This document shows positions 31,421-41,989 of a DNA stretch of 64,000 nt, one piece after another. Where the stretch lies: assembly GCF_000406105.1 (NCBI RefSeq), contig NZ_CM001974.1, positions 1,063,847 to 1,127,846 of the forward strand. The letters are read 5' to 3'. The notes under the pieces are model-generated. The model worked only from the letters and a program-made list of their open reading frames with translations. It was not told where the DNA came from and ran no database searches. Position 1 is the first letter of the stretch; each line of letters opens with the position of its first letter. Position numbers and translations under genes: made by a program. Origin of the DNA: Dickeya chrysanthemi NCPPB 402. GTDB taxonomy: Bacteria; Pseudomonadota; Gammaproteobacteria; Enterobacterales; Enterobacteriaceae.

Positions 31421-31536
31421 GGTCGGTGCCTCTGAGGGCTTTTTCATTCACTCACGTGCCGTTGCAAAAACACCATCAGAGCAGAAAAAGACACCACACC
31501 GGTGGGATTTGGCCCGTCAGCATGGCGTCTGCTTGC

Positions 31537-32817
31537 TTACAGTTTGGCAAAGCAGCGGCGAGCCGCGTCAACGGTATATTCAAGATCCTGCTGACTGTGC
31601 GCCAGCGACATAAAGCCCGCTTCGAACGCCGACGGCGCCAGATAGATGCCTTCGTCCAACATCAGGTGGAAGAAGCGTTTAAACCGTTCCACGTCACACT
31701 TCAGCGCATCCTGATAGCAGGTCACCTGAGCGGAATCGGTAAAGAAAATCCCGAACATGGCGCCGACATGGTTCACCACCAGCGGGATCTGCCGGGCTTT
31801 CGCTGCCGCCAGCAAGCCTTCCGCCAGTTGCGTGGTCAGTTCGGTGAGCTTTTGGTGGACGCCCGGTTTGGCGACTTCGCTCAGGCAGGCGAAACCCGCC
31901 GCCATGGCAATCGGGTTGCCGGATAGCGTGCCTGCCTGATACACCGGCCCGGTCGGCGCCAGTGCTTCCATCACGTCACGACGCCCGCCGAAAGCGCCTA
32001 CCGGCATACCGCCGCCGATAATCTTGCCGAGGCAGGTGAGATCCGGGCGCACGCCGTAGTGCGCCTGCGCACCGCCCAGCGCCACGCGAAAGCCGGTCAT
32101 CACTTCATCGATGATCAGCAGTGCGCCGAATTCGTCGCACAACGTGCGCAGCCCCGGCAGGAACGCCGGCAACGGCGGAATACAGTTCATGTTGCCGGCT
32201 ACCGGTTCGACGATAATCGCGGCGATCTCTTGCGGATACTGCTCGAACGCCGCACGCACCGAGTCAAGGTCGTTATAGGTGCAGGTCAGGGTATGGCGGG
32301 CGAAATCAGCCGGTACGCCGGGCGAGTTGGGCTGACCCAGCGTCAGCGCGCCGGAACCCGCTTTCACCAGCAGGCAGTCGGCGTGGCCGTGGTAGCAGCC
32401 TTCGAATTTGATGATTTTGTCGCGGCCGGTGAAACCGCGCGCCAGACGAATGGCGCTCATGGTGGCTTCGGTGCCGGAGTTCACCATACGCACCATCTCC
32501 ATGCCCGGCACCAGCGAGGTGACCAACTGCGCCATTTTTACTTCCATTTCGGTCGGCGCGCCAAAACTCAGGCCGCGCTCGGCGGCGTCAATCACCGCCT
32601 GACGAATGGCCGGATGGTTGTGACCCAGAATCATGGGTCCCCAGGACCCGACATAATCGATATACGATTTGCCATCCGCGTCGTAGAGTCTGGCGCCTTC
32701 CGCCCGCTCGATAAACAGCGGCACGCCGCCGACGCCGTTAAAGGCTCGTACCGGCGAATTGACGCCTCCTGGAATCAATTGACGGGCGGCGGCATACAGA
32801 CTTTCAGATTTATTCAT
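31537..32817 (-). CDS. hemL: Glutamate-1-semialdehyde 2,1-aminomutase
   Basis: PLP enzyme making 5-aminolevulinate, the first dedicated heme precursor in the C5 pathway. Class-III aminotransferase motifs: [16 protein letters not shown] near residue 119, IDEVMTGFR near 240 and the PLP lysine in [15 protein letters not shown]. 426 residues, full family length. It is divergent from erpA across 245 bp. Confidence 0.97.
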   Translation of the reverse strand: MNKSESLYAAARQLIPGGVNSPVRAFNGVGGVPLFIERAEGARLYDADGKSYIDYVGSWGPMILGHNHPAIRQAVIDAAERGLSFGAPTEMEVKMAQLVTSLVPGMEMVRMVNSGTEATMSAIRLARGFTGRDKIIKFEGCYHGHADCLLVKAGSGALTLGQPNSPGVPADFARHTLTCTYNDLDSVRAAFEQYPQEIAAIIVEPVAGNMNCIPPLPAFLPGLRTLCDEFGALLIIDEVMTGFRVALGGAQAHYGVRPDLTCLGKIIGGGMPVGAFGGRRDVMEALAPTGPVYQAGTLSGNPIAMAAGFACLSEVAKPGVHQKLTELTTQLAEGLLAAAKARQIPLVVNHVGAMFGIFFTDSAQVTCYQDALKCDVERFKRFFHLMLDEGIYLAPSAFEAGFMSLAHSQQDLEYTVDAARRCFAKL

Positions 32818-33062
32818 TGCGGCTTCCTGATTGGATTTGCATAGCGAGTGGCGTCCATTCTAATCATCTGTTTCGCGTTGTGAAATCGCCGGGCATATTA
32901 TTAGGGCGCACTGGCGGCTGGCTGACGATGCGGCATCATGATTACACCCACCATCACCTCGATCGTCGGTATCAAATCTTGAACGTTGCCGGGTGCTGTT
33001 GGATAATAAAACGATAACCAGGGCTGTTGAATACCGTCCGATATGAGATTGGGAGTAAAAAA

Positions 33063-33407
33063 ATGAGCGATGATGTAGCACTGCCACTGCAGTTTACGGA
33101 TGCGGCAGCTAATAAGGTGAAACTCCTGATTGCTGATGAAGAGAATCCGGAACTGAAACTTCGGGTTTACATTACTGGCGGCGGTTGCAGCGGCTTCCAG
33201 TACGGTTTCACCTTCGATGATAAGGTTAACGACGGTGATATGACCATTGAAAAACAAGGGGTATCCCTGGTGGTCGATCCGATGAGTCTGCAGTACCTGA
33301 TCGGCGGTTCGGTGGATTACACCGAAGGGCTGGAAGGTTCCCGTTTTGTGGTGACCAACCCGAACGCGAAAACCACTTGCGGCTGCGGTTCCTCTTTCAG
33401 CATCTGA
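33063..33407 (+). CDS. erpA: Iron-sulfur cluster insertion protein ErpA
   Basis: A-type carrier delivering Fe-S clusters to apoproteins, including IspG/IspH. The three cluster Cys are visible: [11 protein letters not shown] and the C-terminal [11 protein letters not shown]. 114 residues from ATG 33063, preceded by GGGAG; the in-frame start at 33027 has no family support. Order hemL-erpA as in E. coli. It is followed by a terminator shared with btuF. Confidence 0.97.
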   Translation: MSDDVALPLQFTDAAANKVKLLIADEENPELKLRVYITGGGCSGFQYGFTFDDKVNDGDMTIEKQGVSLVVDPMSLQYLIGGSVDYTEGLEGSRFVVTNPNAKTTCGCGSSFSI

Positions 33408-33425
33408 CGATACTGCGTATATCAG

Positions 33426-33460
33426 AAAAACCCGTGGCCGACTGGTACACGGGTTTTTTT
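33426..33460. terminator. Bidirectional terminator between erpA and btuF
   Basis: A5 then CCCGTG / CACGGG with an 11-nt loop and T7. Confidence 0.85.
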
Positions 33461-33482
33461 ATGTCAGTGTACCGACTGCACG

Positions 33483-34301
33483 TCAGCCTCGCCACGCGGC
33501 GAATTGCCGACATAACTGTTCCGCCGCCAGCATCAGTCGCGGGCCGGTCCGGCTAAACCAGTCTTCGTTCACGGCTATCACGTCGGCGGTCAATTGCGGC
33601 CGCCAAAATGCCTTGACCTGTTCCACCGCGCCGGGCTGTCCGCTGATGACGATGATTTGCGGCTGACGCCGAATCACCTGCTCGCGGCTTACCTGCGGCC
33701 AGGGCACCGGGCTGTCGCTAAAGATATTGCCGCCGCCGCACAGGCTGATCACCTGGCTTTGCAGCGTCGCCTGCGATGATGTAAACAGCGGCTGGCTGCC
33801 GAATTGCAAAAATACCCGAACGGGAGCGTTATGGCCGTACTGCTGCATCAGTGTGTGTTGCTGCTGACGAAAGCGTTGCGCGGCTTCGTGCGCTTGTTCC
33901 GGATGCGGGCTGTATTGCGCCAGCGTGTCCAGTTGACGTGGAATGTCGTCGAGCGTGACGGGGTCGAGATACAGAATGTGGATGCCGAATGACGCCAACT
34001 GATCCAGTGGCCGCTGTGCGTTGCTTTCACGCCATGCCAGCACTAAATCCGGCTTTAGCGCCAGAATACGTTCCAGATTGATGCCCTGCCAGTTGGCGAC
34101 TTGCTCAATACGTTCGGCCTCCGGCGGATAATTTGACCAGGCGCTGACGCCAACCAGCCGCTCGCCCAACCCGGCGGCAAACGCCATTTCGGTCGCATGC
34201 GGCGCCAGACTGACGACGCGCTGCGCAACCGGTTCTGCCCGACAGAAAGGCAAACTTAGCAGTATCGGTAACCACAACAGGCGGAAGTAAAAGGATTTCA
34301 C
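33483..34301 (-). CDS. btuF: Vitamin B12-binding periplasmic protein BtuF
   Basis: Periplasmic receptor passing cobalamin to BtuCD. Signal peptide in residues 1-22 ([19 protein letters not shown]). Family motifs include [28 protein letters not shown] and [12 protein letters not shown] 34301 is chosen as start because upstream residues lack family resemblance; the ribosome-binding site is weak. mtn lies 51 bp upstream in the same direction, the usual mtn-btuF pair. No cobalamin riboswitch is seen. Confidence 0.92.
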   Translation of the reverse strand: MKSFYFRLLWLPILLSLPFCRAEPVAQRVVSLAPHATEMAFAAGLGERLVGVSAWSNYPPEAERIEQVANWQGINLERILALKPDLVLAWRESNAQRPLDQLASFGIHILYLDPVTLDDIPRQLDTLAQYSPHPEQAHEAAQRFRQQQHTLMQQYGHNAPVRVFLQFGSQPLFTSSQATLQSQVISLCGGGNIFSDSPVPWPQVSREQVIRRQPQIIVISGQPGAVEQVKAFWRPQLTADVIAVNEDWFSRTGPRLMLAAEQLCRQFAAWRG

Positions 34302-34352
34302 GGCGTGAATCTCGAGAGAATAAACCGGGGTGGTGCGCCCCGGTTGCACGGT

Positions 34353-35054
34353 TTAGCGGTTTTTCGCCAGGGATTGCAGCATGGCTTCCACCATCCGGCT
34401 GGACTGTTTGGCGGCGGTGACCAGAAACTCGTCGAAACTGAGGTGCGATTCCTGATCCGCCACATCGGAGATGGCACGAACCACCACAAATGGCACGCCA
34501 AACTGGTGACAAACGTGACCGATGGCGGTGGCTTCCATTTCTACGGCGATAGCGTGTGGGAAAGTCTGACGGATTCGCTCCAGCGGCGCTTTGCCGTTGA
34601 TAAAGGCATCGCCGCTGACCACCAGCCCGCGTACGGCGTTCAACTGCAACTGGCTGATGGCATCCTGCGCCAGCGCGATCAGTTTTTCATCGGCGCTAAA
34701 CGCAGCCGGGCAACCCGCCATCTGGCCAGGTTCGTAACCGAACGCGGTGACATCGGCGTCGTGATAGCGCACTTCGTCGGATACCACGATATCGCCGACC
34801 CTGAGTGACGACGCCAGACCGCCGGCGGAGCCGGTATTGATGACCACGTCCGGACGGCAGTGTTCCAGCAGCAGCGTAGTGCCCAGTGCGGCCGATACTT
34901 TGCCGATGCCGGATTTCAGCAGTGCAATCTCCACGCCGTGCAACTGGCCGCTGTAAATCTCGCAGCCTGCGCGTTGGAAGGTCTGGCGGTTCTGGATCTG
35001 TTCTCTCAACAGCGTCACTTCTTGTTCCATTGCGCCAATAATGCCAACTTTCAT
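34353..35054 (-). CDS. mtn: 5'-methylthioadenosine/S-adenosylhomocysteine nucleosidase
   Basis: Hydrolyses MTA and SAH, products of SAM use in spermidine and AI-2 pathways, so it recycles the by-product of SpeE. Start [13 protein letters not shown] at 35054 carries the catalytic Glu12 region; [10 protein letters not shown] near residue 75, [13 protein letters not shown] near 170 and the catalytic Asp in RAISDVAD complete the signature. 233 residues. Confidence 0.97.
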   Translation of the reverse strand: MKVGIIGAMEQEVTLLREQIQNRQTFQRAGCEIYSGQLHGVEIALLKSGIGKVSAALGTTLLLEHCRPDVVINTGSAGGLASSLRVGDIVVSDEVRYHDADVTAFGYEPGQMAGCPAAFSADEKLIALAQDAISQLQLNAVRGLVVSGDAFINGKAPLERIRQTFPHAIAVEMEATAIGHVCHQFGVPFVVVRAISDVADQESHLSFDEFLVTAAKQSSRMVEAMLQSLAKNR

Positions 35055-35265
35055 AGGATTCCCCACCGATTCGTCAAAAGTCACAAAAGTTTAGTCTATC
35101 ACGGCTTGAAAGGTGCCGCGATTGTACACCCGCCGGGGACGTGCTATGACTGAGGCGACGCGCTATGACGGAAGTCATGTCATGGGCCATCCGCGCCGAT
35201 GCCCGTCGCTCACCCGTTATTCGCCTGCAGGCTCGCCCTGAACAGGGCATGACATGGAGAACAGT

Positions 35266-36783
35266 ATGTCTGCTATCGACTTTTCAACCAAACTCAGTTT
35301 CCAGCGACGTTTTGGCAGGAAAAAAGATAAAAAGGATGAATATGCCATCGTGCAGGAGTTTGAAAGCGACAGGGGGAGGATCATCAACTCTGCCGCTATT
35401 CGCCGCTTACAGCAAAAAACGCAGGTCTTCCCGCTGGAACGCAACGCCGCCGTGCGCTCCCGCCTGACGCATTCCATGGAAGTGCAGCAGGTCGGGCGCT
35501 ATATCGCCAAGGAAATTTTCCGACAGCTGCGTAAAAACGGGCAATTGGACGCGTTGGGGCTGGAACCGCTGGAAACGCCGTTTGAAAGCCTGGTGGAAAT
35601 GGCGTGCCTGATGCATGACATCGGCAACCCGCCGTTCGGGCATTTTGGCGAAGCGGCGATCAATAACTGGTTCAGCCAGCGATTGTTGCCGGAAGCGACG
35701 CCGCACGACTCTCCGCCTGACCCCTGTCAGGTGCCGTGCCTGAGACTCGACGCGAAAGATAGTGTTGAGTTGAACGCATTGCGTGGCCGCATCCGTCATG
35801 ATCTGAGCAATTTCGAAGGCAATGCCCAGGCGATTCGGCTGGTGCATTCGCTGTTGAAACTCAATCTGACCTATGCCCAAATCGGTTGCATACTGAAATA
35901 CACTAAACCGGCTTATTGGGCGCAGCCTGTCCCGTCTGCATACAGTTATCTGATGAAAAAAGTCGGCTTTTATCTGTCGGAAGAGTCCTTTGTGCAGCAG
36001 TTACGCAGCGAGCTGAACATGGCGGAATTTCACCGTCACCCGCTGACGTACATCATGGAGGCGGCGGATGATATTTCTTATTGCATTGCCGATCTGGAAG
36101 ATGCGGTAGAAAAGAAAATCATCACCTATCAGCAGCTTTACGAACGTCTGGAAGAGGCCTGGGGAGAACGGGCGGAAAAGGATGTGTTTAACCGTACCGT
36201 CGATTTGGCCTATGAAGAACGGCAGCATCTGCCGGGGCGCAGTGAAAGCGATCAGTTTTTTATGAAACTGCGGGTCAATACCGTTAATACCATGGTGCGC
36301 TATGCGACGCGGCGTTTTATTGAGAATCTGCCGGCGATTTATGACGGTAGTTTCAACCATTCGCTGCTGGAGGAGGACAAAGACGACTACGGGCGATTAT
36401 TAAAGATCTTTAAAGATGTCGCCAGAAAGTTCGTGTTTAATCATCACGAGGTCGAACAGCTTGAGCTACAGGGCGATCGTATTATCAGCGGCCTGCTGGA
36501 AATCTATAGCCCGTTGCTGAATATGCCGTACCGTGATTTCTGCCGGTTAGTGACCGACGATACTCACAAACGCTATCCCATCGAAACCCGGCTGTACCAC
36601 AAACTTTCCAGCAAGCATTGTCATGCCTACCGCGAGGCAACCCGTTCTCTGGCCGGGTTATCCGATAAAGAACAAGAGGTATGGGAGTATTACTACCGTG
36701 CCCGACTGATTCTCGACTACATCAGCGGTATGACCGATTTGTACGCTTACGATGAATATCGTCGCTTAATGGCGGTGGACTGA
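35266..36783 (+). CDS. dgt: Deoxyguanosinetriphosphate triphosphohydrolase
   Basis: Hexameric HD-domain enzyme hydrolysing dGTP to deoxyguanosine and triphosphate. The HD motif set is visible: [31 protein letters not shown] and [16 protein letters not shown]. 505 residues. Start at 35266 ([10 protein letters not shown]) with GGAG six nt upstream; the in-frame codon at 35254 is less likely. Divergent from mtn, followed by degP as in E. coli. Confidence 0.96.
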   Translation: MSAIDFSTKLSFQRRFGRKKDKKDEYAIVQEFESDRGRIINSAAIRRLQQKTQVFPLERNAAVRSRLTHSMEVQQVGRYIAKEIFRQLRKNGQLDALGLEPLETPFESLVEMACLMHDIGNPPFGHFGEAAINNWFSQRLLPEATPHDSPPDPCQVPCLRLDAKDSVELNALRGRIRHDLSNFEGNAQAIRLVHSLLKLNLTYAQIGCILKYTKPAYWAQPVPSAYSYLMKKVGFYLSEESFVQQLRSELNMAEFHRHPLTYIMEAADDISYCIADLEDAVEKKIITYQQLYERLEEAWGERAEKDVFNRTVDLAYEERQHLPGRSESDQFFMKLRVNTVNTMVRYATRRFIENLPAIYDGSFNHSLLEEDKDDYGRLLKIFKDVARKFVFNHHEVEQLELQGDRIISGLLEIYSPLLNMPYRDFCRLVTDDTHKRYPIETRLYHKLSSKHCHAYREATRSLAGLSDKEQEVWEYYYRARLILDYISGMTDLYAYDEYRRLMAVD

Positions 36784-36916
36784 TGGGGGAGATGAAGGGC
36801 GGAGTTTTGTAAATACGGACAATATTTCCTTACCCTTCACCATATTGCATTGAATGAGCGCTGCCGCGCATAGTGAGCTCACGCTTCCTTGACGGCTGAG
36901 AGGGCTGTCAGAGTTC

Positions 36917-36942
36917 GCTCGTTGACTGAGCTCGTTGACTGA
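36917..36942 (+). repeat. Perfect tandem duplication of 13 bp before degP
   Basis: GCTCGTTGACTGA occurs twice in direct succession, ending 18 bp before the degP ATG. Each copy contains TTGACT, a possible -35-like hexamer, but no matching -10 was found before the start codon. Confidence 0.85.
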
Positions 36943-36960
36943 ATTGTGAGACATATCGCT

Positions 36961-38409
36961 ATGAAACAAAAATCATTGATGTTGAGCGCGCTGGCGCTGA
37001 GTCTGGCGATAGCGGTGGGGACATTACCGGCGACTGCCAGCGCGGCAGAATCGGTATCGTCGTCCGGCGCTCAGTTGCCAAGCCTGGCGCCCATGCTGGA
37101 GAAAGTCATGCCGTCGGTGGTGAATATTTCCGTCGAGGGGCATACCGCCGCCAGTCAAGGGGCCAGCGTGCCGCCGCAAATGCAGCCCTTCTTCGGCGAC
37201 AATTCGCCTTTCTGTCAGGAAGGATCGCCTTTCCGGTCATCGCCGATGTGCCAGGGCGAAGATGACGACGAGGACGGTGGTGGGGAAGGTGCGCCGCCGC
37301 AGGCATTTCAGGCGTTGGGTGCCGGGGTTATCATCAATGCCGCGAAAGGCTATGTGGTGACCAACAACCACGTGGTGGACAATGCCGATAAAATTCAGAT
37401 TCGCCTCAATGATGGGCGTAAATACGATGCGAAAGTGATTGGTAAAGACCCGCGATCGGATGTAGCGCTGATTCAATTGAAGGATTTCCGTAATCTGACC
37501 GAGATTAAGATGGCGGATTCCGATCAACTGCGCGTGGGGGATTATGCGGTGGCGATCGGCAACCCTTACGGTTTGGGCGAAACCGCCACCTCAGGGATCA
37601 TCTCGGCGTTAGGGCGCAGTGGCCTGAATATTGAAAACTATGAAGATTTTATCCAAACTGATGCCGCTATCAACCGGGGTAACTCCGGTGGCGCGCTGGT
37701 CAACCTGAATGGTGAACTGATTGGCCTGAACACGGCTATTCTGGCGCCGGGCGGCGGTAATATCGGTATCGGTTTTGCCATCCCCAGCAATATTGTGAAG
37801 AACCTGATTAACCAAATCGTCGAATACGGCGAAGTGAAACGCGGCGAGTTGGGGATCATGGGGACGGAACTGAATTCCGATATTGCCAGGGCGATGAAAG
37901 TCGATGCCCAGCGTGGGGCGTTCGTCAGCCAGGTACAGCCGAATTCCGCCGCCGCCAAAGCCGGTATCAAGGCAGGGGATGTGGTGGTATCGATGAACGG
38001 TAAAGCCATCAGCAGTTTCTCGGCGTTGCGTGCTCAGATTGGTTCGTTGCCGGTCGGCAGCAAACTGACGCTGGGGCTGATTCGCGACGGGAAGCCTGCG
38101 ACGGTAGAAGTCACATTGCAGCAGAGTATGCAGTCGCAGGTGGAATCCGGTAACCTGAATTCGGCGATTGAAGGCGCTGAGTTGAGTAATACCCAGGTAG
38201 ACGGCCAGAAAGGCGTTAAAGTGGATAAGGTGAAACCGGATTCTGCGGCGGCGAAAATCGGCCTTAAGCCTGATGATGTCATTCTGGGGGTGAACCAACA
38301 GCCGGTAGAAAATATTGGCGAGCTACGCAAGATCATCGACAGCAAGCCGCCGGTACTGGCGTTGAGTATTCGACGCGGCAACAGTGATCTTTATCTGCTG
38401 ATTCAATAA
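36961..38409 (+). CDS. degP: Periplasmic serine protease/chaperone DegP (protease Do)
   Basis: Heat-shock protease and chaperone for misfolded envelope proteins. Signal peptide 1-28 (cut after SASA). The LA loop (about residues 65-110) has two Cys and an acidic stretch. The catalytic triad is in NNHVVDNA (His), SDVALIQL (Asp) and GNSGGALV (Ser), followed by two PDZ domains. 482 residues. In E. coli it is driven by sigma-E and CpxR; I could not find a convincing sigma-E promoter here. Confidence 0.96.
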   Translation: MKQKSLMLSALALSLAIAVGTLPATASAAESVSSSGAQLPSLAPMLEKVMPSVVNISVEGHTAASQGASVPPQMQPFFGDNSPFCQEGSPFRSSPMCQGEDDDEDGGGEGAPPQAFQALGAGVIINAAKGYVVTNNHVVDNADKIQIRLNDGRKYDAKVIGKDPRSDVALIQLKDFRNLTEIKMADSDQLRVGDYAVAIGNPYGLGETATSGIISALGRSGLNIENYEDFIQTDAAINRGNSGGALVNLNGELIGLNTAILAPGGGNIGIGFAIPSNIVKNLINQIVEYGEVKRGELGIMGTELNSDIARAMKVDAQRGAFVSQVQPNSAAAKAGIKAGDVVVSMNGKAISSFSALRAQIGSLPVGSKLTLGLIRDGKPATVEVTLQQSMQSQVESGNLNSAIEGAELSNTQVDGQKGVKVDKVKPDSAAAKIGLKPDDVILGVNQQPVENIGELRKIIDSKPPVLALSIRRGNSDLYLLIQ

Positions 38410-38421
38410 CCTGATGGTAAA

Positions 38422-38450
38422 CATGGTCGGATGCTTCGGCACCGGCCATG
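38422..38450 (+). terminator. Possible terminator after degP
   Basis: CATGGTCGG / CCGGCCATG hairpin with one G-U pair right after degP. The T tail is poor (CTGTTTCCC). Confidence 0.45.
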
Positions 38451-38581
38451 CTGTTTCCCGCCCGTTTTGTGAGTTCAACCACAGTTCCTGTGAGATTTCC
38501 CGGTTTTTGTTCATTTGCACAATGTCTGGCGCAATATCCGGCGCTATGCTGGTGCGGTTGTCTCTATCCCCTGAGGTTGAT

Positions 38582-39739
38582 ATGGCGTCATACCACCTGA
38601 ATAACAAACTGGCACAGGAAATCGTTGCTCGCACAATGAAAATCATTGATAGCAATATCAATGTGATGGATGCACGTGGACGTATTATCGGCAGCGGCGA
38701 CCGGGAGCGCATTGGTGAATTGCATGAAGGCGCGCTATTGGTGCTGTCGCAGGGACGGGTGGTGGATATTGATGACGCGGTAGCGCGCCATCTGCATGGC
38801 GTTCGGCCCGGTATCAACCTGCCATTGAAAATCGACGGCGAAATCGTCGGCGTAATTGGTTTGACCGGCAACCCCGGCCAGTTGCGCCAGTACGGTGAAT
38901 TGGTGTGCATGACGGCCGAGATGATGCTGGAACAGGCGCGATTGCTGCATATGCTGGCGCAGGATAGCCGTTTACGGGAAGAATTGGTGTTGAACCTGAT
39001 TCGCACGGATGAGCTGTCGCCGGCACTGATGGAGTGGGCTCAGCGTTTGGGGATCGATCTTAACCAACCGCGTGTTGCGGCAGTGGTAGAGGTGGATAGC
39101 GGTCAATTAGGGGTGGATAGCGCTATGGCGGAGTTACAGCAATTGCAGACGTTGCTGACGACGCCGGAGCGCAACAATTTGATTGCGATTGTCTCACTGA
39201 CGGAGATGGTGGTGCTGAAGCCGGCGCTCAACAACCATAACCGTTGGGATGCCGAGGATCACCGTCGCCGCGTCGACACACTGTTGTCGCGTATGGAGGA
39301 AAGCAGCCGGTTGCGGGTGAGAATAGCGTTAGGCAACTATTTTACCGGCCCCGGCAGTATCGCACGTTCCTACCGTACCGCCCGTACCACCATGAGTGTT
39401 GGCAAACAACGCATGCCGGCTCAGCGCAGTTATTTCTATCAGGATTTAATGTTGCCGGTATTGCTTGATAGCCTGCGTGGAGGCTGGCAGGCCAACGAAC
39501 TGGTGCGCCCATTGGCCAGGCTGAAGGCGATGGACAGCAACGGTTTGCTGCGTCGCACGCTTAACGCCTGGTTTCGCAACAATGTACAGCCGGGGGCGAC
39601 AGCCAAGGCGTTATTTGTGCATCGCAATACGCTGGAGTACCGGCTAAATCGCATCTCCGAACTCACCGGGCTGGATCTGGGCAATTTTGACGATCGGCTG
39701 TTGCTGTATGTCGCACTGCAACTGGATGAAGAACAGTAA
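38582..39739 (+). CDS. cdaR: Carbohydrate diacid regulator CdaR
   Basis: Transcription activator of galactarate, glucarate and glycerate catabolism in E. coli (also called SdaR). N-terminal diacid-binding sensor (about residues 1-135, RGRIIGSGDRERIGELHEGA), middle domain, and PucR-type C-terminal helix-turn-helix (ALFVHRNTLEYRLNRISELTG). 385 residues. Start at 38582 is set by homology and GAGG upstream; the frame is open back to 38414. None of its target genes is in this window. Confidence 0.95.
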   Translation: MASYHLNNKLAQEIVARTMKIIDSNINVMDARGRIIGSGDRERIGELHEGALLVLSQGRVVDIDDAVARHLHGVRPGINLPLKIDGEIVGVIGLTGNPGQLRQYGELVCMTAEMMLEQARLLHMLAQDSRLREELVLNLIRTDELSPALMEWAQRLGIDLNQPRVAAVVEVDSGQLGVDSAMAELQQLQTLLTTPERNNLIAIVSLTEMVVLKPALNNHNRWDAEDHRRRVDTLLSRMEESSRLRVRIALGNYFTGPGSIARSYRTARTTMSVGKQRMPAQRSYFYQDLMLPVLLDSLRGGWQANELVRPLARLKAMDSNGLLRRTLNAWFRNNVQPGATAKALFVHRNTLEYRLNRISELTGLDLGNFDDRLLLYVALQLDEEQ

Positions 39740-40066
39740 TTCCCGGTAAATGACGATGAGGGCGGCAGGCGGTAAACCTGTCGCTCATCTTAGATTCAAA
39801 AATGCTGTTAAACAGCGAATAATATAACCCGAGAGTATAAATTATCTCGAAACAGTATTTTTTCCCTTTCGCCTTATCCTCTATTGTCCCTTCCAGAGAT
39901 AAAACCGGATGCAGTTGCGCCGCTTAGCGGCTGTTTCCTGGTTGCAGGATGATGGTCGCCCAACTCTGGGGCGCTTTTTATCGCTCGCGCAGACTTTTTT
40001 CTCGCTCGTGCAGACTTTTTTATCGCTTGCGCAGACAATGGGCAGACTTTGAGGGGAGTAATCATA
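39740..40066. other. 327-bp spacer between cdaR and sbp
   Basis: Holds a weak hairpin just after cdaR (CGGCAGG / CCTGTCG), an AT-rich stretch around 39790-39880 that probably contains the sbp promoter, and three 21-bp tandem repeats at 39974-40036. No open frame in it looks real. A CysB site is expected but I could not identify one with confidence. Confidence 0.6.
39974..40036 (+). repeat. Three tandem 21-bp repeats in the sbp leader
   Basis: Units at 39974-39994, 39995-40015 and 40016-40036 share the pattern of a T-run, then TCGCTYGYGCAGAC, with two or three changes between copies. A partial fourth (GGGCAGAC) follows. The array ends 30 bp before the sbp start. Confidence 0.9.
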
Positions 40067-41077
40067 ATGTCAATGCGTCGTTTAGGATGGTCGCTGGCTA
40101 CCGCCGCGTTGTTGTTTTCGGGTATGGCTACGGCAGCTACGGAATTACTGAATGTATCCTATGACCCCACCCGCGAGTTTTACCAACAATATAACGCCGC
40201 GTTTATCAAACACTGGAAAGAGACGACCGGCGAAACGATCGCTGTGAAAAACTCCCACGGCGGCTCAGGTAAGCAGGCGCGCTCCGTCATCGATGGTTTG
40301 CAGGCCGACGTCGTAACGCTGGCGTTGGCGGGAGACATCGATGCGCTCAATTTGAATCAGCCGTTGATTGACCCTCAATGGCAAGCGCGTCTGCCGGACA
40401 ACAGCACGCCTTATACCTCCACCATCGTCTTCCTGGTGCGTAAAGGTAATCCGAAACAGATCAAGGACTGGGACGACCTGATCAAACCGGATGTACAGGT
40501 GATTACGCCGAACCCGAAAACCTCTGGCGGCGCACGCTGGAACTTCCTGGCGGCCTGGGCTTATGCCAAACACTTGCCGGGCGGAACCGATGACAGCGCG
40601 CAGAAATTCGTAACAGAGCTCTACAAGCATGCTCCGGTGCTGGATACCGGCGCACGCGGCGCGACTATCAGCTTTGTACAACGTCAACTGGGCGATGTGT
40701 TGATTGCCTGGGAAAACGAGGCGTATTTATCGCTGAAAGAGCAGGGGGGCGATCAACTGGAAATCGTTACGCCGTCCTTATCTATCCTGGCGGAACCGCC
40801 GGTCGCCGTAGTGGACAAAGTGGTAGACCGTAAAGGAACGCGCAAACAGGCGGAAGCCTATCTGAACTATCTCTACAGTGACGAAGGGCAACGTATTATT
40901 GCGCAAAACTTCTATCGCCCACGCAACGCCAAAATCGCAGAAGAATTTAAATCTCAGTTTGCGCCGGTGAAACTGGTGACTATCGATGGCGAATTCGGCG
41001 GCTGGAAAAGCGCACAGCCTAAGTTCTTCGATGATGGCGGCGTGTTCGATGCCATCTTCAAACAGATTAATAAATAA
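40067..41077 (+). CDS. sbp: Sulfate-binding periplasmic protein
   Basis: Binds sulfate for the CysTWA importer. Signal peptide 1-23 ends near MATA. The sequence is closer to E. coli Sbp than to Cys[51 protein letters not shown] and [14 protein letters not shown]. 336 residues from ATG 40067 with GGGGAG upstream. It heads the cysTWA operon, a place held by cysP in E. coli, where sbp is elsewhere. Confidence 0.93.
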   Translation: MSMRRLGWSLATAALLFSGMATAATELLNVSYDPTREFYQQYNAAFIKHWKETTGETIAVKNSHGGSGKQARSVIDGLQADVVTLALAGDIDALNLNQPLIDPQWQARLPDNSTPYTSTIVFLVRKGNPKQIKDWDDLIKPDVQVITPNPKTSGGARWNFLAAWAYAKHLPGGTDDSAQKFVTELYKHAPVLDTGARGATISFVQRQLGDVLIAWENEAYLSLKEQGGDQLEIVTPSLSILAEPPVAVVDKVVDRKGTRKQAEAYLNYLYSDEGQRIIAQNFYRPRNAKIAEEFKSQFAPVKLVTIDGEFGGWKSAQPKFFDDGGVFDAIFKQINK

Positions 41078-41098
41078 ATTATGTGATGACGGTTAAGG

Positions 41099-41120
41099 CC
41101 GCCCCAGTGGGGCGGTTTTT
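41099..41120 (+). terminator. Attenuating terminator between sbp and cysT
   Basis: CCGCCCC / GGGGCGG stem with an AGT loop and T5. Because cysTWA follows on the same strand, it may let sbp be made in excess of the membrane components. Confidence 0.75.
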
Positions 41121-41173
41121 CCACGTTGGTTGTCTGAACGGGTAATTCGTGTTTCATCATTGAAAGGCTTGTT

Positions 41174-41986
41174 ATGTCGCGACGTATTTCACCGGTTATC
41201 CCCGGTTTTGGTCTGACTTTGGGCTTTAGCCTTACTTATCTGGGATTACTTGTGCTGATCCCGCTGGGCGCTATGTTTTTGTACGCCACCCAGTTAACGC
41301 TGACCCAATTTTGGAACTTGATCACCAGCCGTCAGGTCTTGTTTTCCCTGCAATTATCGTTCGGTTCCGCGCTAACGGCGGCCTTCGTCAACGGTATTCT
41401 CGGCACGCTCCTGGCCTGGGTGCTGGTGCGTTATACCTTTCCCGGCCGGAAGATTATCGATGCGATGATCGATATGCCGTTTGCCTTGCCTACCGCAGTA
41501 GCCGGGATTGCGCTGACATCGTTATATGCGCCGAACGGATTGATCGGCTCGCTATTTCCTTTCCGTATCGCCTACACCAGCATTGGCATCACGCTGGCGC
41601 TGATTTTTGTCACTCTGCCGTTTGTAGTGCGCACGCTGCAGCCGGTGCTGGCCGATATTCCCAAAGAGGTGGAAGAGGCTTCCGCCTGTCTGGGCGCCAG
41701 CCCGTGGCAGACCTTCCGACATGTCCTGCTGCCGGCCATTCTGCCCGCCTGGCTTACCGGTTTTGCACTGGCGTTCGCCCGCGGTGTGGGGGAATACGGC
41801 TCGGTGGTGTTTATCGCCGGCAACATTCCGTTCAAAACGGAAATTCTGCCGCTGCTGATTGTCTCCAAACTGGACCAGTACGATTACAAAGGCGCGACCG
41901 GTATCGGCGTGTTCATGTTGGTGGTTTCTTTTATCCTGTTGTTGCTGATTAACCTGCTGCAACGGCGTATTCAACCGAAGTTATAA
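41174..41986 (+). CDS. cysT: Sulfate/thiosulfate ABC transporter permease CysT
   Basis: Inner-membrane permease subunit pairing with CysW. 270 residues, about six transmembrane helices, EAA loop EEASACLGASPWQTFRHVLLP near residue 165 for contact with CysA. cysW starts three bp after its stop. Also named cysU. Confidence 0.96.
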   Translation: MSRRISPVIPGFGLTLGFSLTYLGLLVLIPLGAMFLYATQLTLTQFWNLITSRQVLFSLQLSFGSALTAAFVNGILGTLLAWVLVRYTFPGRKIIDAMIDMPFALPTAVAGIALTSLYAPNGLIGSLFPFRIAYTSIGITLALIFVTLPFVVRTLQPVLADIPKEVEEASACLGASPWQTFRHVLLPAILPAWLTGFALAFARGVGEYGSVVFIAGNIPFKTEILPLLIVSKLDQYDYKGATGIGVFMLVVSFILLLLINLLQRRIQPKL

Positions 41987-41989
41987 GGG

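Noticed and set aside
33483..35054. Cobalamin riboswitch before mtn-btuF
   Set aside because: The leader is too short and shows no B12-box-like sequence.
36784..36960. Sigma-E promoter of degP
   Set aside because: GGAGTTT near 36801 is too far from GGAACTT, and no -10 lies at the right distance.
38414..38581. 56-codon N-terminal extension of cdaR
   Set aside because: The family start MASYHLNNK at 38582 has its own ribosome-binding site, and the extension crosses the degP hairpin.
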